Below are positions 16,878 to 25,170 of a DNA stretch of 64,000 nt, in pieces (the stretch's first letter is position 1; each line of letters starts with the position of its first letter). The stretch is taken from positions 1 through 64,000 of the forward strand of contig JBAZWJ010000013.1 in NCBI GenBank assembly GCA_041660385.1, in the 5' to 3' direction. The notes beneath the pieces are model-generated. The model worked only from the letters and a program-made list of their open reading frames with translations. It searched no databases and had not been told where the DNA came from. The DNA comes from DYJE01 sp041660385. GTDB lineage: Bacteria; Desulfobacterota; Desulfobacteria; Desulfobacterales; Desulfolunaceae. Made by a program: the position numbers and the translations under genes.

Positions 16878-17894
16878 TCATTTTGATCTATTATTAACCC
16901 AGGCAATCAATTTGGGCCAGCCTATACTATCCAGGCGAGCTTTCATGATCCGGTATCCATCGCCGTAAATCGCATCGGGGTTCTGTTCCATCTGATCCTG
17001 AAGAACACGCGCAAAATCCGAACGTTCCTTTTCATTGACAAGATAAATCCCAAGATTGCAAAAGCCTTCCGTGAGCTGAGCGGTCATTTTCACTTTGTTT
17101 TCGTTCAGCCACACATGAATCATCTCATGGGCAAGAACACCCTTGAACTCGGTCATCGGAAGACCGTGGAGAATGAATATCCGGTGCTGAAAAGATACGG
17201 TTTTCCCGTTCTCGATTCGGATGATGCTCTTTGTAAAACCCCGCGTGTTTTCTTTGTCATTGCCCCGGCTTTCACGGATCAGGGTATTCCTGTCCACCAA
17301 CGTCACCGGGACCTGGGGTGAAACAGGCCCAATGCCAACAGAACCCAGCATTCTCGAAAGCTCGACAAGAATGGGCTTGATGTTTTTCACATGTGTAACG
17401 GCTGTCGCATTGCAGATGCCACAGATAACGCGGCCATCCTTGTAACGAAATCCGCTTTTTGAAGCAGGACTGATGATACGGCCACAGGAATCGCAAAGCA
17501 TGACCTGCTTCCCTTGATGGGAATGGTGGGAGCTTTGTCCCCAGGAGTCCACCAGGTGATCACCTTCAATGGGTTGATTGCAGATGACACAGCGCTCCAA
17601 CCTGGAATTCCTGAAACACGATTCGTGATAAACACCCTGATTGTCTTTGGCGTATACGCCGTTGATGGGTTTTCCGCAGACGGCGCAACGCAACTCGATT
17701 TTTTCTTTAAAACAGGCGGGGTGGTATTGTTGCCCATCGGCCAGAACCCATGGGCCATCAATGGCATTACCGCAAACAGCGCAGACATGCTTCTTGCCGC
17801 CATTATCCGACGGTCCGGCAAGGCAGGCGTTAAAAAAAAGAAAAGAAAGAATAACAGCTATGGCTGTTATCTGTTTAAAGGAATGGAAGGACAT
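16878..17894 (-). CDS. Secreted DA1-like protein: LIM-type zinc fingers plus HEMIH metallopeptidase
   Basis: A 338-residue protein. A signal peptide or lipoprotein-like leader (about 1-26, ILSFLFFNACLA) precedes four Cys-pair units (CAVCGNAI, CAVCGKPI, CVICNQPI, CDSCGRII), each with matching HxxCF or CxxC ends as in LIM domains. The second half holds the zinc-peptidase motif HEMIH at about residue 256 with a downstream LTEGFCN glutamate. LIM fingers followed by this peptidase are the layout of plant DA1 and its bacterial homologues (PF12315). In plants DA1 is a ubiquitin-activated protease; the bacterial role is unknown, and export suggests an envelope or extracellular substrate. ATG 17894 is chosen because it puts the hydrophobic segment at a signal-peptide position. 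Longer starts (17945, 17969) exist. Confidence 0.85.
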   Translation of the reverse strand: MSFHSFKQITAIAVILSFLFFNACLAGPSDNGGKKHVCAVCGNAIDGPWVLADGQQYHPACFKEKIELRCAVCGKPINGVYAKDNQGVYHESCFRNSRLERCVICNQPIEGDHLVDSWGQSSHHSHQGKQVMLCDSCGRIISPASKSGFRYKDGRVICGICNATAVTHVKNIKPILVELSRMLGSVGIGPVSPQVPVTLVDRNTLIRESRGNDKENTRGFTKSIIRIENGKTVSFQHRIFILHGLPMTEFKGVLAHEMIHVWLNENKVKMTAQLTEGFCNLGIYLVNEKERSDFARVLQDQMEQNPDAIYGDGYRIMKARLDSIGWPKLIAWVNNRSK

Positions 17895-17922
17895 GGGCCG
17901 ACATCCCGCAAAGGGGAATGTT

Positions 17923-18432
17923 TTAAACCTCTTTAAAAAGATCATGATAGGAAACGGTCCCCTGAACACCTTTCAACCCGTTTTTTCTCAGTTCTTTGAT
18001 CATAAAGATATCGTCCGGCACATCGTAGGTAGAAACAATGCCGTATGCCACTGAAGGAACGAACCCGAAACGGGAATAATAATCTGCATAACCCAGTACA
18101 ACCACAGCGTCATAGCCTGCCTTGAGGCATTGCTTCAAGCCCTCTTCCACAAGAAGTTTGCCCACGCCTTTTTTCCGGGAATCAGGAAGAACAGCCATGG
18201 GGCCAAGCCCGGCCAGGCGTTTCCCAGGATTATCGCCCCGTAATGTAACCGGGGAAAACAGAATATGACCACACAGGCCTTCATCATCTTCTTCAGCCAC
18301 AAGGGAAATAATTGGGACACTTTCTTTCCTGAGCAGGTCTACCAGTCGTGCCTCTCCTTCGGAACTGAATGATCCGGTATTGATGTCATGAATGCGTTGA
18401 ATGTCCTGCTTTTTTTCTGCCCTGATTTTCAT
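17923..18432 (-). CDS. GNAT family N-acetyltransferase
   Basis: A 169-residue protein of GNAT fold, similar in plan to YhbS. It opens MKIRAEKKQDIQRIHDIN. The acetyl-CoA binding segment is LGPMAVLPDSRKKGVGKLLV (motif A, about 75-94), and VVLGYADYYSRFGFVPS is typical of the YhbS branch. It acetylates an unknown small molecule or protein. A good AGGAG site lies 6 bases before the ATG. The DA1-like gene follows 28 bases downstream on the same strand, so the two may be cotranscribed. Confidence 0.9.
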   Translation of the reverse strand: MKIRAEKKQDIQRIHDINTGSFSSEGEARLVDLLRKESVPIISLVAEEDDEGLCGHILFSPVTLRGDNPGKRLAGLGPMAVLPDSRKKGVGKLLVEEGLKQCLKAGYDAVVVLGYADYYSRFGFVPSVAYGIVSTYDVPDDIFMIKELRKNGLKGVQGTVSYHDLFKEV

Positions 18433-18499
18433 GGTTGTCTCCTGTGATCACTTTACCTGTTGGTATCTTTGTTCTGATTCCGAACAACAACATTATCCC

Positions 18500-19339
18500 T
18501 TATCGAGTCTGGTTATCACCCGAAGAACTGATGATATGAACTTCCTGCTGTGGAAAAGGTATGCTGATACCTTTTTCATCAAATGTCGTTTTGATTGTCT
18601 CGTTAAGATCGAAAAGCACATTTCCGTAATCCCCTGTTTTAACCCAGGGACGAACCGCAAGGTTTACACAGCTGGATGCAAGTTCAGCTACGGCAACAAC
18701 CGGCGCAGGATCTTTAAGAATTCTGGAATCAGCTTCCAGGATAGCCATCACCGTTTCCTTGGCAAAAGCGATATTGTCTTTGTAGCTTATTCCTACCACC
18801 AGGTCCACACGCCGCGTGGCGTTTGCCGTTACATTGGTTATTACGGCGCTTGTGATGCTGTTGTTGGGAATGATCACCCTCTGGTTGTCCACGGTGTTTA
18901 ATATGGTATTGAAGATATTGATGCTTTCCACTTTTCCGGTAACTCCGCCTGCATTGACGGTGTCATTCACCTTGAACGGCCTGAAAAGAATCAGCATGAC
19001 GCCTGCGGCAAAATTTGACAGGGAGTCTTTAAGAGCAAGACCCACAGCAAGGCCGGCAGCACCCACAATAGTGAGGAAAGACGTGGTGTTGATACCCAGT
19101 TGGCCTGCGGCGGCGATAACAACCATGATCATCAGGGCGTAATAGATAATATTTGATAAAAAACCCACCAGGGTTATATCTATCTTGTTCTTTTCAAGGA
19201 GGGTTTTGAGAAGATTTGAAATTCGGTGGGAAAGCCAGTTTCCGATCACGAGAACAAGAATGGCTGCCACAACTTTAATAGAATAATTACTGACCCAATT
19301 GACAATCACCGTGACATATTCGTTGACGAACTTATCCAT
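18500..19339 (-). CDS. mscS: Small-conductance mechanosensitive channel, MscS family
   Basis: A 279-residue protein, close to E. coli MscS (286). Three membrane segments come first. The pore-lining TM3 is Gly/Ala-rich (TIVGAAGLAVGLALKDSLSNFA), followed by the conserved beta domain RPFKVNDTVNAGGVTGKVE and IIPNNSITSAVITNVT. It opens under membrane tension to release solutes during hypo-osmotic shock. Start 19339 is preferred because of the GGGAG ribosome-binding site upstream; an in-frame extension to 19420 would add 27 basic residues before the first helix. It ends 67 bases before the GNAT gene. Confidence 0.94.
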   Translation of the reverse strand: MDKFVNEYVTVIVNWVSNYSIKVVAAILVLVIGNWLSHRISNLLKTLLEKNKIDITLVGFLSNIIYYALMIMVVIAAAGQLGINTTSFLTIVGAAGLAVGLALKDSLSNFAAGVMLILFRPFKVNDTVNAGGVTGKVESINIFNTILNTVDNQRVIIPNNSITSAVITNVTANATRRVDLVVGISYKDNIAFAKETVMAILEADSRILKDPAPVVAVAELASSCVNLAVRPWVKTGDYGNVLFDLNETIKTTFDEKGISIPFPQQEVHIISSSGDNQTR

Positions 19340-19654
19340 AACAATGGTAATCTCCCTGCGGTTATTAACGATAATGTGGATTTTATGCTTTTTCGATACT
19401 TTTCGACCATAAGTTTTCACAACTTACATAATTTTTTCTGAAATCTCAATATCAAACCTTTGGTTCTTCCACGCGAATCAAATTCAATCCATAGCCCGCC
19501 CAATGGTCACAAGGAATTTGGGTCTGCCAAAAATGTCATTTCTGTTTTTAATTTCTGACAATAATGCAATTCGTACGGTCATATGCTCTTCGCAATCATT
19601 GAGAAAGAACCTGGACCGCTTGTGATATTAGCCTCTCCAGGCAATTCAACATAT

Positions 19655-19670
19655 TGGCACAAGGATTGCT
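19655..19670 (+). promoter_or_regulatory. Sigma-54 (RpoN) -24/-12 promoter upstream of glnD homologue
   Basis: TTGGCACAAGGATTGCTC contains TGGCAC (19655-19660), five bases, then TTGCT (19666-19670). This is a near-exact match to the TGGCAC-N5-TTGCW consensus with correct spacing. It points toward the GlnD-like gene, whose nitrogen-signalling family fits sigma-54 control. Transcription would start near 19682, just before the repeat at 19690-19934, leaving a leader of about 350 bases. No upstream activator site was identified. Confidence 0.6.
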
Positions 19671-19689
19671 CATCATTTTTGCATAGATT

Positions 19690-19934
19690 CAATGCCGTTT
19701 TCTTAAGGGGCTCGGAAAATATTAATTTACCTGGATCGCGCCCGGANNNNNNNNNNAGCAGAGCTACGTTGAGGATCTTGAGAGTGAGGCTCGGGCAGAA
19801 TATGACCTGAAGGCGGGATGCGTGATGGTAAATTAATATTTTCCGAGTCCCTAAGGCCGTAGGGGCAGGTTCCAAACCTGCCCTGCCCCATGTCAGGACG
19901 GGTTTAGAACCCGCCCCTACAAAATTCGGCATTG
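19690..19934. repeat. Composite palindromic element containing an assembly gap
   Basis: The outer ends are CAATGCCGTTTTCTTAAG and, inverted, TTCGGCATTG. Inside, CTCGGAAAATATTAATTTACC (19711 on) is matched by GGTAAATTAATATTTTCCGAG on the other side of the ten N at 19747-19756. A GTAGGGGCAGGTTCCAAACC hairpin unit occupies 19858-19920. The gap sits at the middle of the palindrome, where assembly commonly fails. This and the sigma-54 site are all I see in the 19340-20031 gap. Confidence 0.7.
19747..19756. other. Assembly gap (10 N)
   Basis: Ten N inside the palindromic element upstream of the GlnD-like gene. The true length is unknown. Confidence 0.95.
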
Positions 19935-20031
19935 TGAAAAAATTGCAGGTTGAAGCACTGCAACTGTCTGAACAGAAAAAAAATTCAAATCAAAACGCCT
20001 TAAATATGTGATTTTTTATGTGTGATTTTTT

Positions 20032-22650
20032 ATGACGGATGACCCAGCCCATCTACTGAGTAAGAAAAAAGAGGAACTCTTCTCCCGTTTCATCAAAGGA
20101 AAGGAGGAGAACTTTTCCCAGAAACTGTCTTATCTCATTGATGAGTACCTTCTCACCTGCTTTGAAAAAAGCGGGACAGGTTTGAAGATGGGTATTGTGG
20201 CCCATCCTTACGCCATCATTGCCCTGGGTTCATACGGCAGAAAAGAACCCTCCATATGCTCAGACCTGGTGGTGATGTTTCTTTTCGAAAAAACGCTGCC
20301 ACTGGAAACGGAAGATCTGATCAAAGAGTTCATCTACCCGTTGTGGGATAACAAATTCGAAATTGCCCATGTGACACGTACTGTGGAGGAATGCATCCTC
20401 TCTGCCGAAAAAAACACGGATGTTCTTGTGTCACTTATGGACGGTCGATTCATATGCGGTATGTCCCGATTGTTCACCACCCTTGGAGAAACACTGAGGA
20501 ACCGATTCGTATCCTCCCGCAGAACCAGAATTTTGCGCGATATTGTGGACAAAAACACGGCACGGCACCAGCGTTTCGGAGACGCATCCTATCTGATCGA
20601 ACCCAATCTTAAAGAAGGCCAGGGCGGCCTCAGCGATTATGATGCCATGTTTTCCCTCGCCCGGATGACCGTCAGCGCTATGGAACCCCACGATTTCCAG
20701 CGTTCCGGCCTCCTTTCCGAAAAAGAATTTTCTGATCTCCATACCGCTCATATCTTTGTGCTCAGGGTGCGAAATATTCTTCACCATGTTGCGGGAAGGA
20801 AATGCGACCAGTTGTTTCTCGAATATCAGCCCCGGATCGCCGAGCTTCTCCATTACAAAAAAATCAATGGCCAGGAAGCGGTGGAGCGATTCATGGGAGA
20901 CCTTCACGGCAACCTTTCGATCATCAAGCAACTATACAGGGTCGTGGTTTCCGAACTTGGACTCTCAGATACCGTCAAGAAAGGAACTACCGCACCTCTC
21001 AAAAAAACAAGGGTCCGTGGGCTCGACGTAAACAGGAAAAGCGTATTGACGTTTCATTCTCCCGAAGACCCCGTCAAATCGCCTGAACTCCTGATTAAAA
21101 TATTTGGAGAAAGCGCTTCCCTGGGCATGCCGCTCAGCATCGAAGCGGTCCGCTTGATCAGAGACTTCGCCCCCAGGTTCATCACACCGGAATACAGGCG
21201 ATCACGATCGGTTTTGAGGGCCTTTGAAAAAGTACTTCTCACAGGCTCATCAGCGAACAACGCCCTTGATGATATGGTAAGGACGGGTTTCATGACCTGT
21301 TTCATTCCCGAGTTCCAGGGAATCGTCAACCGGATGCAGTACAACGAATATCACCTTTTCCCTGTTGACAAGCACTCCATCATGACCGTGAAGAAAGCCG
21401 CCATGTTTGGATCACATTCCGATGAAAATCCTCTTTGTGCACGTCTTTACAACGAACTTGATGACAAGCGCGCCCTTCTCTGGGCCTGCCTTCTCCATGA
21501 CATCGGCAAATGCGAACTGAACGGAAAACACTCCGAAACAGGGGCGGAAATCGCAGGCACCATCCTTCGGCGCATGGGCTACGGCGAAGAGTTTGTCGAC
21601 ACAGTGGTTTTTCTTGTAAAAGAACACCTTTTTCTCGCTAAAACAGCCACGAGAAGGGACATTCTTGATGAAGAAACAGCCATGTTCTGCGTGAAACGGA
21701 TCAAAGATGATTCTCGCCTCGTCATGCTTTACCTCCTCACCGTGGCCGATTCCATGTCCACGGGACCTAAAGCCTGGAACACATGGACAGCGTCTCTTCT
21801 TGAAGAGTTGTTCCAGAAAACCCGTGATCTGATCTGCCGCAAGGAATTCTCAGCTGATCAAACGCTGGCCCTGATCGAAAACAAGAAAACGGCATTAAGA
21901 TTGTTGCTCAAAGAAAAAAGTCACGACGAAAAAACCGCCGAGAGACAGATCCAACTTCTTTCTCTGCGTTATTTGATCCATATGGATGTCCATACCATTG
22001 TGCAGCACATCATCCTTTACCGAAGGCTTGAATCCTCGCCATTCGTATGGGATATCCAGGGTATGGGCGAAACAGCTCCACGAACCGTCACCATTGCTGC
22101 ACCCAACAAGCCCGGACTGTTTTCCAAACTGGCCGGTCTTATGACCCTTTATGGTTTCAACATTCTTGACGCCCAGATTTTCACCTTAAAAAACAACACA
22201 GCCATCGACGTGTTTCATCTGTCACCTCCTGCCGATCTTCTGTTTGAGGCTGATAAGTGGGCTAAAGCCGGAGAAGAACTGTCGAATATCCTTGCTCATG
22301 ACATCAATCTGCATGTCAGACTCAAAGATATGATCAGCCGGAAAATGCTGCCGGACCGCCTGTTCACAGTGAAACAGCCCACCCGGATCGAGGTGGACAA
22401 CGAAACATCCGGCTATTTCACCATCATCGAAGTACACGCCTATGATTTCACAGGGCTTCTCTTCAACATCACGAACACTCTTTACCGCCTGGGCCTTGAC
22501 ATCTACGTGTCTAAAATCGCCACCAACAGGGACCAGGTGGTGGACATCTTCTACGTAAGAAACATGTATGGCCAGAAAGTGATATCAGACGAACAGATTC
22601 TCAAAATAAAAAGCGAAATCCATCAGGTTATCGAGAATCTGGAGCCTTGA
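20032..22650 (+). CDS. glnD: GlnD-like protein with degenerate nucleotidyltransferase site
   Basis: An 872-residue protein with full GlnD architecture: nucleotidyltransferase domain (about 60-130), GlnD helical linker (EGQGGLSDYDAMFSL, LRVRNILHHVAGRKCDQL), HD phosphohydrolase domain (LLHDIGKC, about residue 495) and two C-terminal ACT domains (TIAAPNKPGLFSKLAGLM; IEVHAYDFTGLLFNIT). GlnD normally uridylylates PII when glutamine is low and deuridylylates it via HD. Here the transferase motif is GSYGRKEPSICSDLVVMF: the second catalytic Asp of the usual DxD (SDxD) is Val. Transferase activity may therefore be lost while HD and ACT functions persist. A sigma-54 promoter lies upstream. The ATG lacks a clear ribosome-binding site. 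A functional glnD may exist elsewhere in the genome. Confidence 0.9.
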   Translation: MTDDPAHLLSKKKEELFSRFIKGKEENFSQKLSYLIDEYLLTCFEKSGTGLKMGIVAHPYAIIALGSYGRKEPSICSDLVVMFLFEKTLPLETEDLIKEFIYPLWDNKFEIAHVTRTVEECILSAEKNTDVLVSLMDGRFICGMSRLFTTLGETLRNRFVSSRRTRILRDIVDKNTARHQRFGDASYLIEPNLKEGQGGLSDYDAMFSLARMTVSAMEPHDFQRSGLLSEKEFSDLHTAHIFVLRVRNILHHVAGRKCDQLFLEYQPRIAELLHYKKINGQEAVERFMGDLHGNLSIIKQLYRVVVSELGLSDTVKKGTTAPLKKTRVRGLDVNRKSVLTFHSPEDPVKSPELLIKIFGESASLGMPLSIEAVRLIRDFAPRFITPEYRRSRSVLRAFEKVLLTGSSANNALDDMVRTGFMTCFIPEFQGIVNRMQYNEYHLFPVDKHSIMTVKKAAMFGSHSDENPLCARLYNELDDKRALLWACLLHDIGKCELNGKHSETGAEIAGTILRRMGYGEEFVDTVVFLVKEHLFLAKTATRRDILDEETAMFCVKRIKDDSRLVMLYLLTVADSMSTGPKAWNTWTASLLEELFQKTRDLICRKEFSADQTLALIENKKTALRLLLKEKSHDEKTAERQIQLLSLRYLIHMDVHTIVQHIILYRRLESSPFVWDIQGMGETAPRTVTIAAPNKPGLFSKLAGLMTLYGFNILDAQIFTLKNNTAIDVFHLSPPADLLFEADKWAKAGEELSNILAHDINLHVRLKDMISRKMLPDRLFTVKQPTRIEVDNETSGYFTIIEVHAYDFTGLLFNITNTLYRLGLDIYVSKIATNRDQVVDIFYVRNMYGQKVISDEQILKIKSEIHQVIENLEP

Positions 22651-22752
22651 TTACCCTGTTTACGTTTTCCATCCTACTTGACCTCAACAGCATATCGGGT
22701 TAATCTCCTTGTTTTTGAAATAGCCGGGCAATGAAAAACAGGAGGAGCTGCA

Positions 22753-23703
22753 ATGAATGTGCTTGTATTCGGGGGTGGGGCTGTGGGTCTTGGACTGTCC
22801 AGTTGTCTGATGGTTGCGGGATGGAAGCCGGATATCGTGGCGAGAAAAAACACAGCCGCTGAATTAAAAGCAATGGGCCTCAATCGGACTGGGCTCATCG
22901 GAGACGTTCTTTTCAAAGAAGTTGAAGCATTTGCTGACATAGCCGAAATCCCCAAAAAAGGGGCTTATGATTATATTCTGGTTTGCACCAAAAGCAACGA
23001 CTCAGAAAACGCTGCCCAAATACTGGCCGCACACACCGACCGGATAAACGCCAACACATGTCTGGTTCTCTGCCAGAACGGGTGGGGCAACAGGGAAATA
23101 TTCATCCGCCACTTTCCTGAAAGCCAGGTGTACAACGCCCGCGTGATCACCGGCTTTCACCGCCATGCGCCGAATCATGTGGATGTGACGGTCCACGTTC
23201 AGCCCGTTAACCTCGGAAGCATCCATCACAGCCCGGCGCCAGAACTCATTCCCCTCCGCGACGCCATAAGATCAGGTGGCCTCACATCGGAAATCACCGA
23301 CTCCATCGATAAAGATATCTGGGCCAAAATGCTGTTCAACTGTTCGTTGAACCCTCTTGGAGCGATTTTCGACGTGCCGTATGGTGAGCTTAAGCAATCG
23401 GAGCATACACGAAAAATCATGCAGGACATCGTCCGGGAGATTTTTCTTGTGCTTTCCGCATCGGGAAACAGAAGCTACTGGGAAAGCCCAGACGATTATT
23501 ATAATTTTCTACTGGACACTCTGATCCCTGGAACAGCCCGCCATGAATCATCCACGTTGCAGGATATCCGAATGAAAAAACGAACCGAAATTGATGCTTT
23601 GACCGGGGCTGTTGTGGGTCTGGCAGAACACCATGGTGTGGATGTTCCAGTGAACCGGATGCTTTACAGAATGATCAAGTTTATGGAGGGGCGGTATATT
23701 TAA
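22753..23703 (+). CDS. 2-dehydropantoate 2-reductase family oxidoreductase
   Basis: A 316-residue protein. The N-terminal Rossmann motif is VLVFGGGAVGLGLSSCL (GxGxxG-type, here GGGAVG). A YDYILVCTKSND strand typical of the ApbA/PanE family follows, and the C-terminal domain has DKDIWAKMLFNCSLNPL with the conserved Lys (KxxxNxxxN pattern). PanE reduces ketopantoate to pantoate with NADPH in CoA synthesis. This branch is longer and no other pan genes are nearby, so the substrate is uncertain. It has a strong AGGAGGAG ribosome-binding site. It follows the GlnD-like gene by 102 bases on the same strand. Confidence 0.85.
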   Translation: MNVLVFGGGAVGLGLSSCLMVAGWKPDIVARKNTAAELKAMGLNRTGLIGDVLFKEVEAFADIAEIPKKGAYDYILVCTKSNDSENAAQILAAHTDRINANTCLVLCQNGWGNREIFIRHFPESQVYNARVITGFHRHAPNHVDVTVHVQPVNLGSIHHSPAPELIPLRDAIRSGGLTSEITDSIDKDIWAKMLFNCSLNPLGAIFDVPYGELKQSEHTRKIMQDIVREIFLVLSASGNRSYWESPDDYYNFLLDTLIPGTARHESSTLQDIRMKKRTEIDALTGAVVGLAEHHGVDVPVNRMLYRMIKFMEGRYI

Positions 23704-23727
23704 ACTTTTTGGTCCACTGTCCACAAC

Positions 23728-25170
23728 TCAAACATCCCCTTTCCCATAAATCTCCTTAAATTCCTCCGGATAATGCTTCTTCATACACTCAGGACATATC
23801 CCATGGCTGATATCCGCCTGGGAATGCTTGTGGATATAAACATCCACCTGTTCCCAGCTGCCCTGATCATCCCTAATTTTCTTGCAGTACGAGCACAAAG
23901 GTAGAATCCCCTTAAGATTTCTAACTTCTGCCAGCGCTTCTCTCAATTCCAGAATGGAACGGTCCCGCTGTTTTTCGATACTTATTCTTTCTTTGATTTC
24001 CCGTTCGAGTTTCTGATGGGTCATCCGAAGCCTTGCTTCTTCCTGCTCCCTCAGAGCGATTTCCTGTTCAAGCCTCTTGTTGACCTGAATTTCTGTTTTC
24101 ATCCTCAGTTCATTTTCAAAACCTGCCATCATTTTCTGGTACATATAATAAGATACCATCAGGGTAAACGCGAGGAGCACGGCCAATACAACCCTGGAAT
24201 GCCAGGGTTTATAGCTATGCATGGATTCCGGTGCAGGTATGATGCTGATCATCCACTCCCTGCCCGCAAAAATAAAATGCCGCGTCAGAACCTTTTCTTT
24301 GAAATAATCTGGAGAGTTGGGAACAGCCTCAGGATATGAGATGATAAGTTCATCTCCCAAATCTTCCGACTTGTCGAACAAGGACAATTCGAGGCCATGA
24401 TCTTTAAAAGCAGCCAAGGCCTTGTGAACCACTTCGTCAAGCTCAACAACTTCGGTAACAAATCCTTTCAGATGGTTAAACTGCCCTTCCGTCTCTTCTA
24501 TCGCTTTGTTTTTACTGTATATTGGCACGACTATCAAAACCGACGATGGTCTCCCGGGTTCCTGAACCAGATTGATCTTGGCCGTTGCTGACAGCTCCCC
24601 GGAATGGAAACTCTGGAGAACGGCGTTTCTCCTCACCGGCTCTGAAGCGATATCGAAACCCAGTGCCTTTGCGTTTTCGCTCATCGGTTCGATGAAATAG
24701 ATGGGAACGTAGTCCTCTCGAACCGTTGACGGCTCAAGCTTGCCATCCTTACCCATTTCTTTTATTTCATAACTGCTTATCCCCTGATTTTTCGCCATCA
24801 TTTCAAAGAGACGCCTATCCTTGTCCCGAACCAGGGGATTCCAGGACAAAGCCTTGATAGCTGGATATCTTTTCAGGGCACCCTGGGTAAACTGTCTGAA
24901 TTCATTTCGATTAACATCATCCGAATTGTAAAAAAAATCACCCAGGAATTGAAGGGCACCCAGATTGTCCTCAAGCTGAACCGTAAGCGCATCGGCCATC
25001 AGCCTGGCATGACTCTCAAATTGAAGCCTGCTGCTTTCATTCTCCCAATTATAGGAGGCGATGGATATGATCAGAGAAAGAACGAACCCCGTGACGAAAA
25101 AACAGGTCGCAGGGATGTATCGTTTGAGAGGTATTGTTCGGTCTATGGGCATGTCGATTTCAGCAGTCAT
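23728..25170 (-). CDS. CHASE-domain membrane sensor with C-terminal Cys4 motif, no kinase
   Basis: A 480-residue protein. A membrane segment (about 15-40) and a periplasmic CHASE domain (about 75-270, ALSWNPLV, YVPIYFIEP, LGFDIASEP) precede a second membrane segment (about 335-355) and a long coiled coil. The C-terminus has LPLCSYCKKIRDDQGSW...ISHGICPECMKKHYP, a four-Cys module that commonly ends PAS and receiver proteins in Desulfobacterota and may bind zinc. There is no histidine kinase, GGDEF or receiver domain. Its start overlaps the stop of the upstream hybrid kinase by 4 bases (ATGA), so it is translationally coupled to it and may act as a ligand-sensing partner. Confidence 0.85.
   Translation of the reverse strand: MTAEIDMPIDRTIPLKRYIPATCFFVTGFVLSLIISIASYNWENESSRLQFESHARLMADALTVQLEDNLGALQFLGDFFYNSDDVNRNEFRQFTQGALKRYPAIKALSWNPLVRDKDRRLFEMMAKNQGISSYEIKEMGKDGKLEPSTVREDYVPIYFIEPMSENAKALGFDIASEPVRRNAVLQSFHSGELSATAKINLVQEPGRPSSVLIVVPIYSKNKAIEETEGQFNHLKGFVTEVVELDEVVHKALAAFKDHGLELSLFDKSEDLGDELIISYPEAVPNSPDYFKEKVLTRHFIFAGREWMISIIPAPESMHSYKPWHSRVVLAVLLAFTLMVSYYMYQKMMAGFENELRMKTEIQVNKRLEQEIALREQEEARLRMTHQKLEREIKERISIEKQRDRSILELREALAEVRNLKGILPLCSYCKKIRDDQGSWEQVDVYIHKHSQADISHGICPECMKKHYPEEFKEIYGKGDV

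Noticed and set aside
16768..16968. 66-codon frame after the repeat protein
   Set aside because: It covers three hairpins and overlaps the end of the DA1-like gene.
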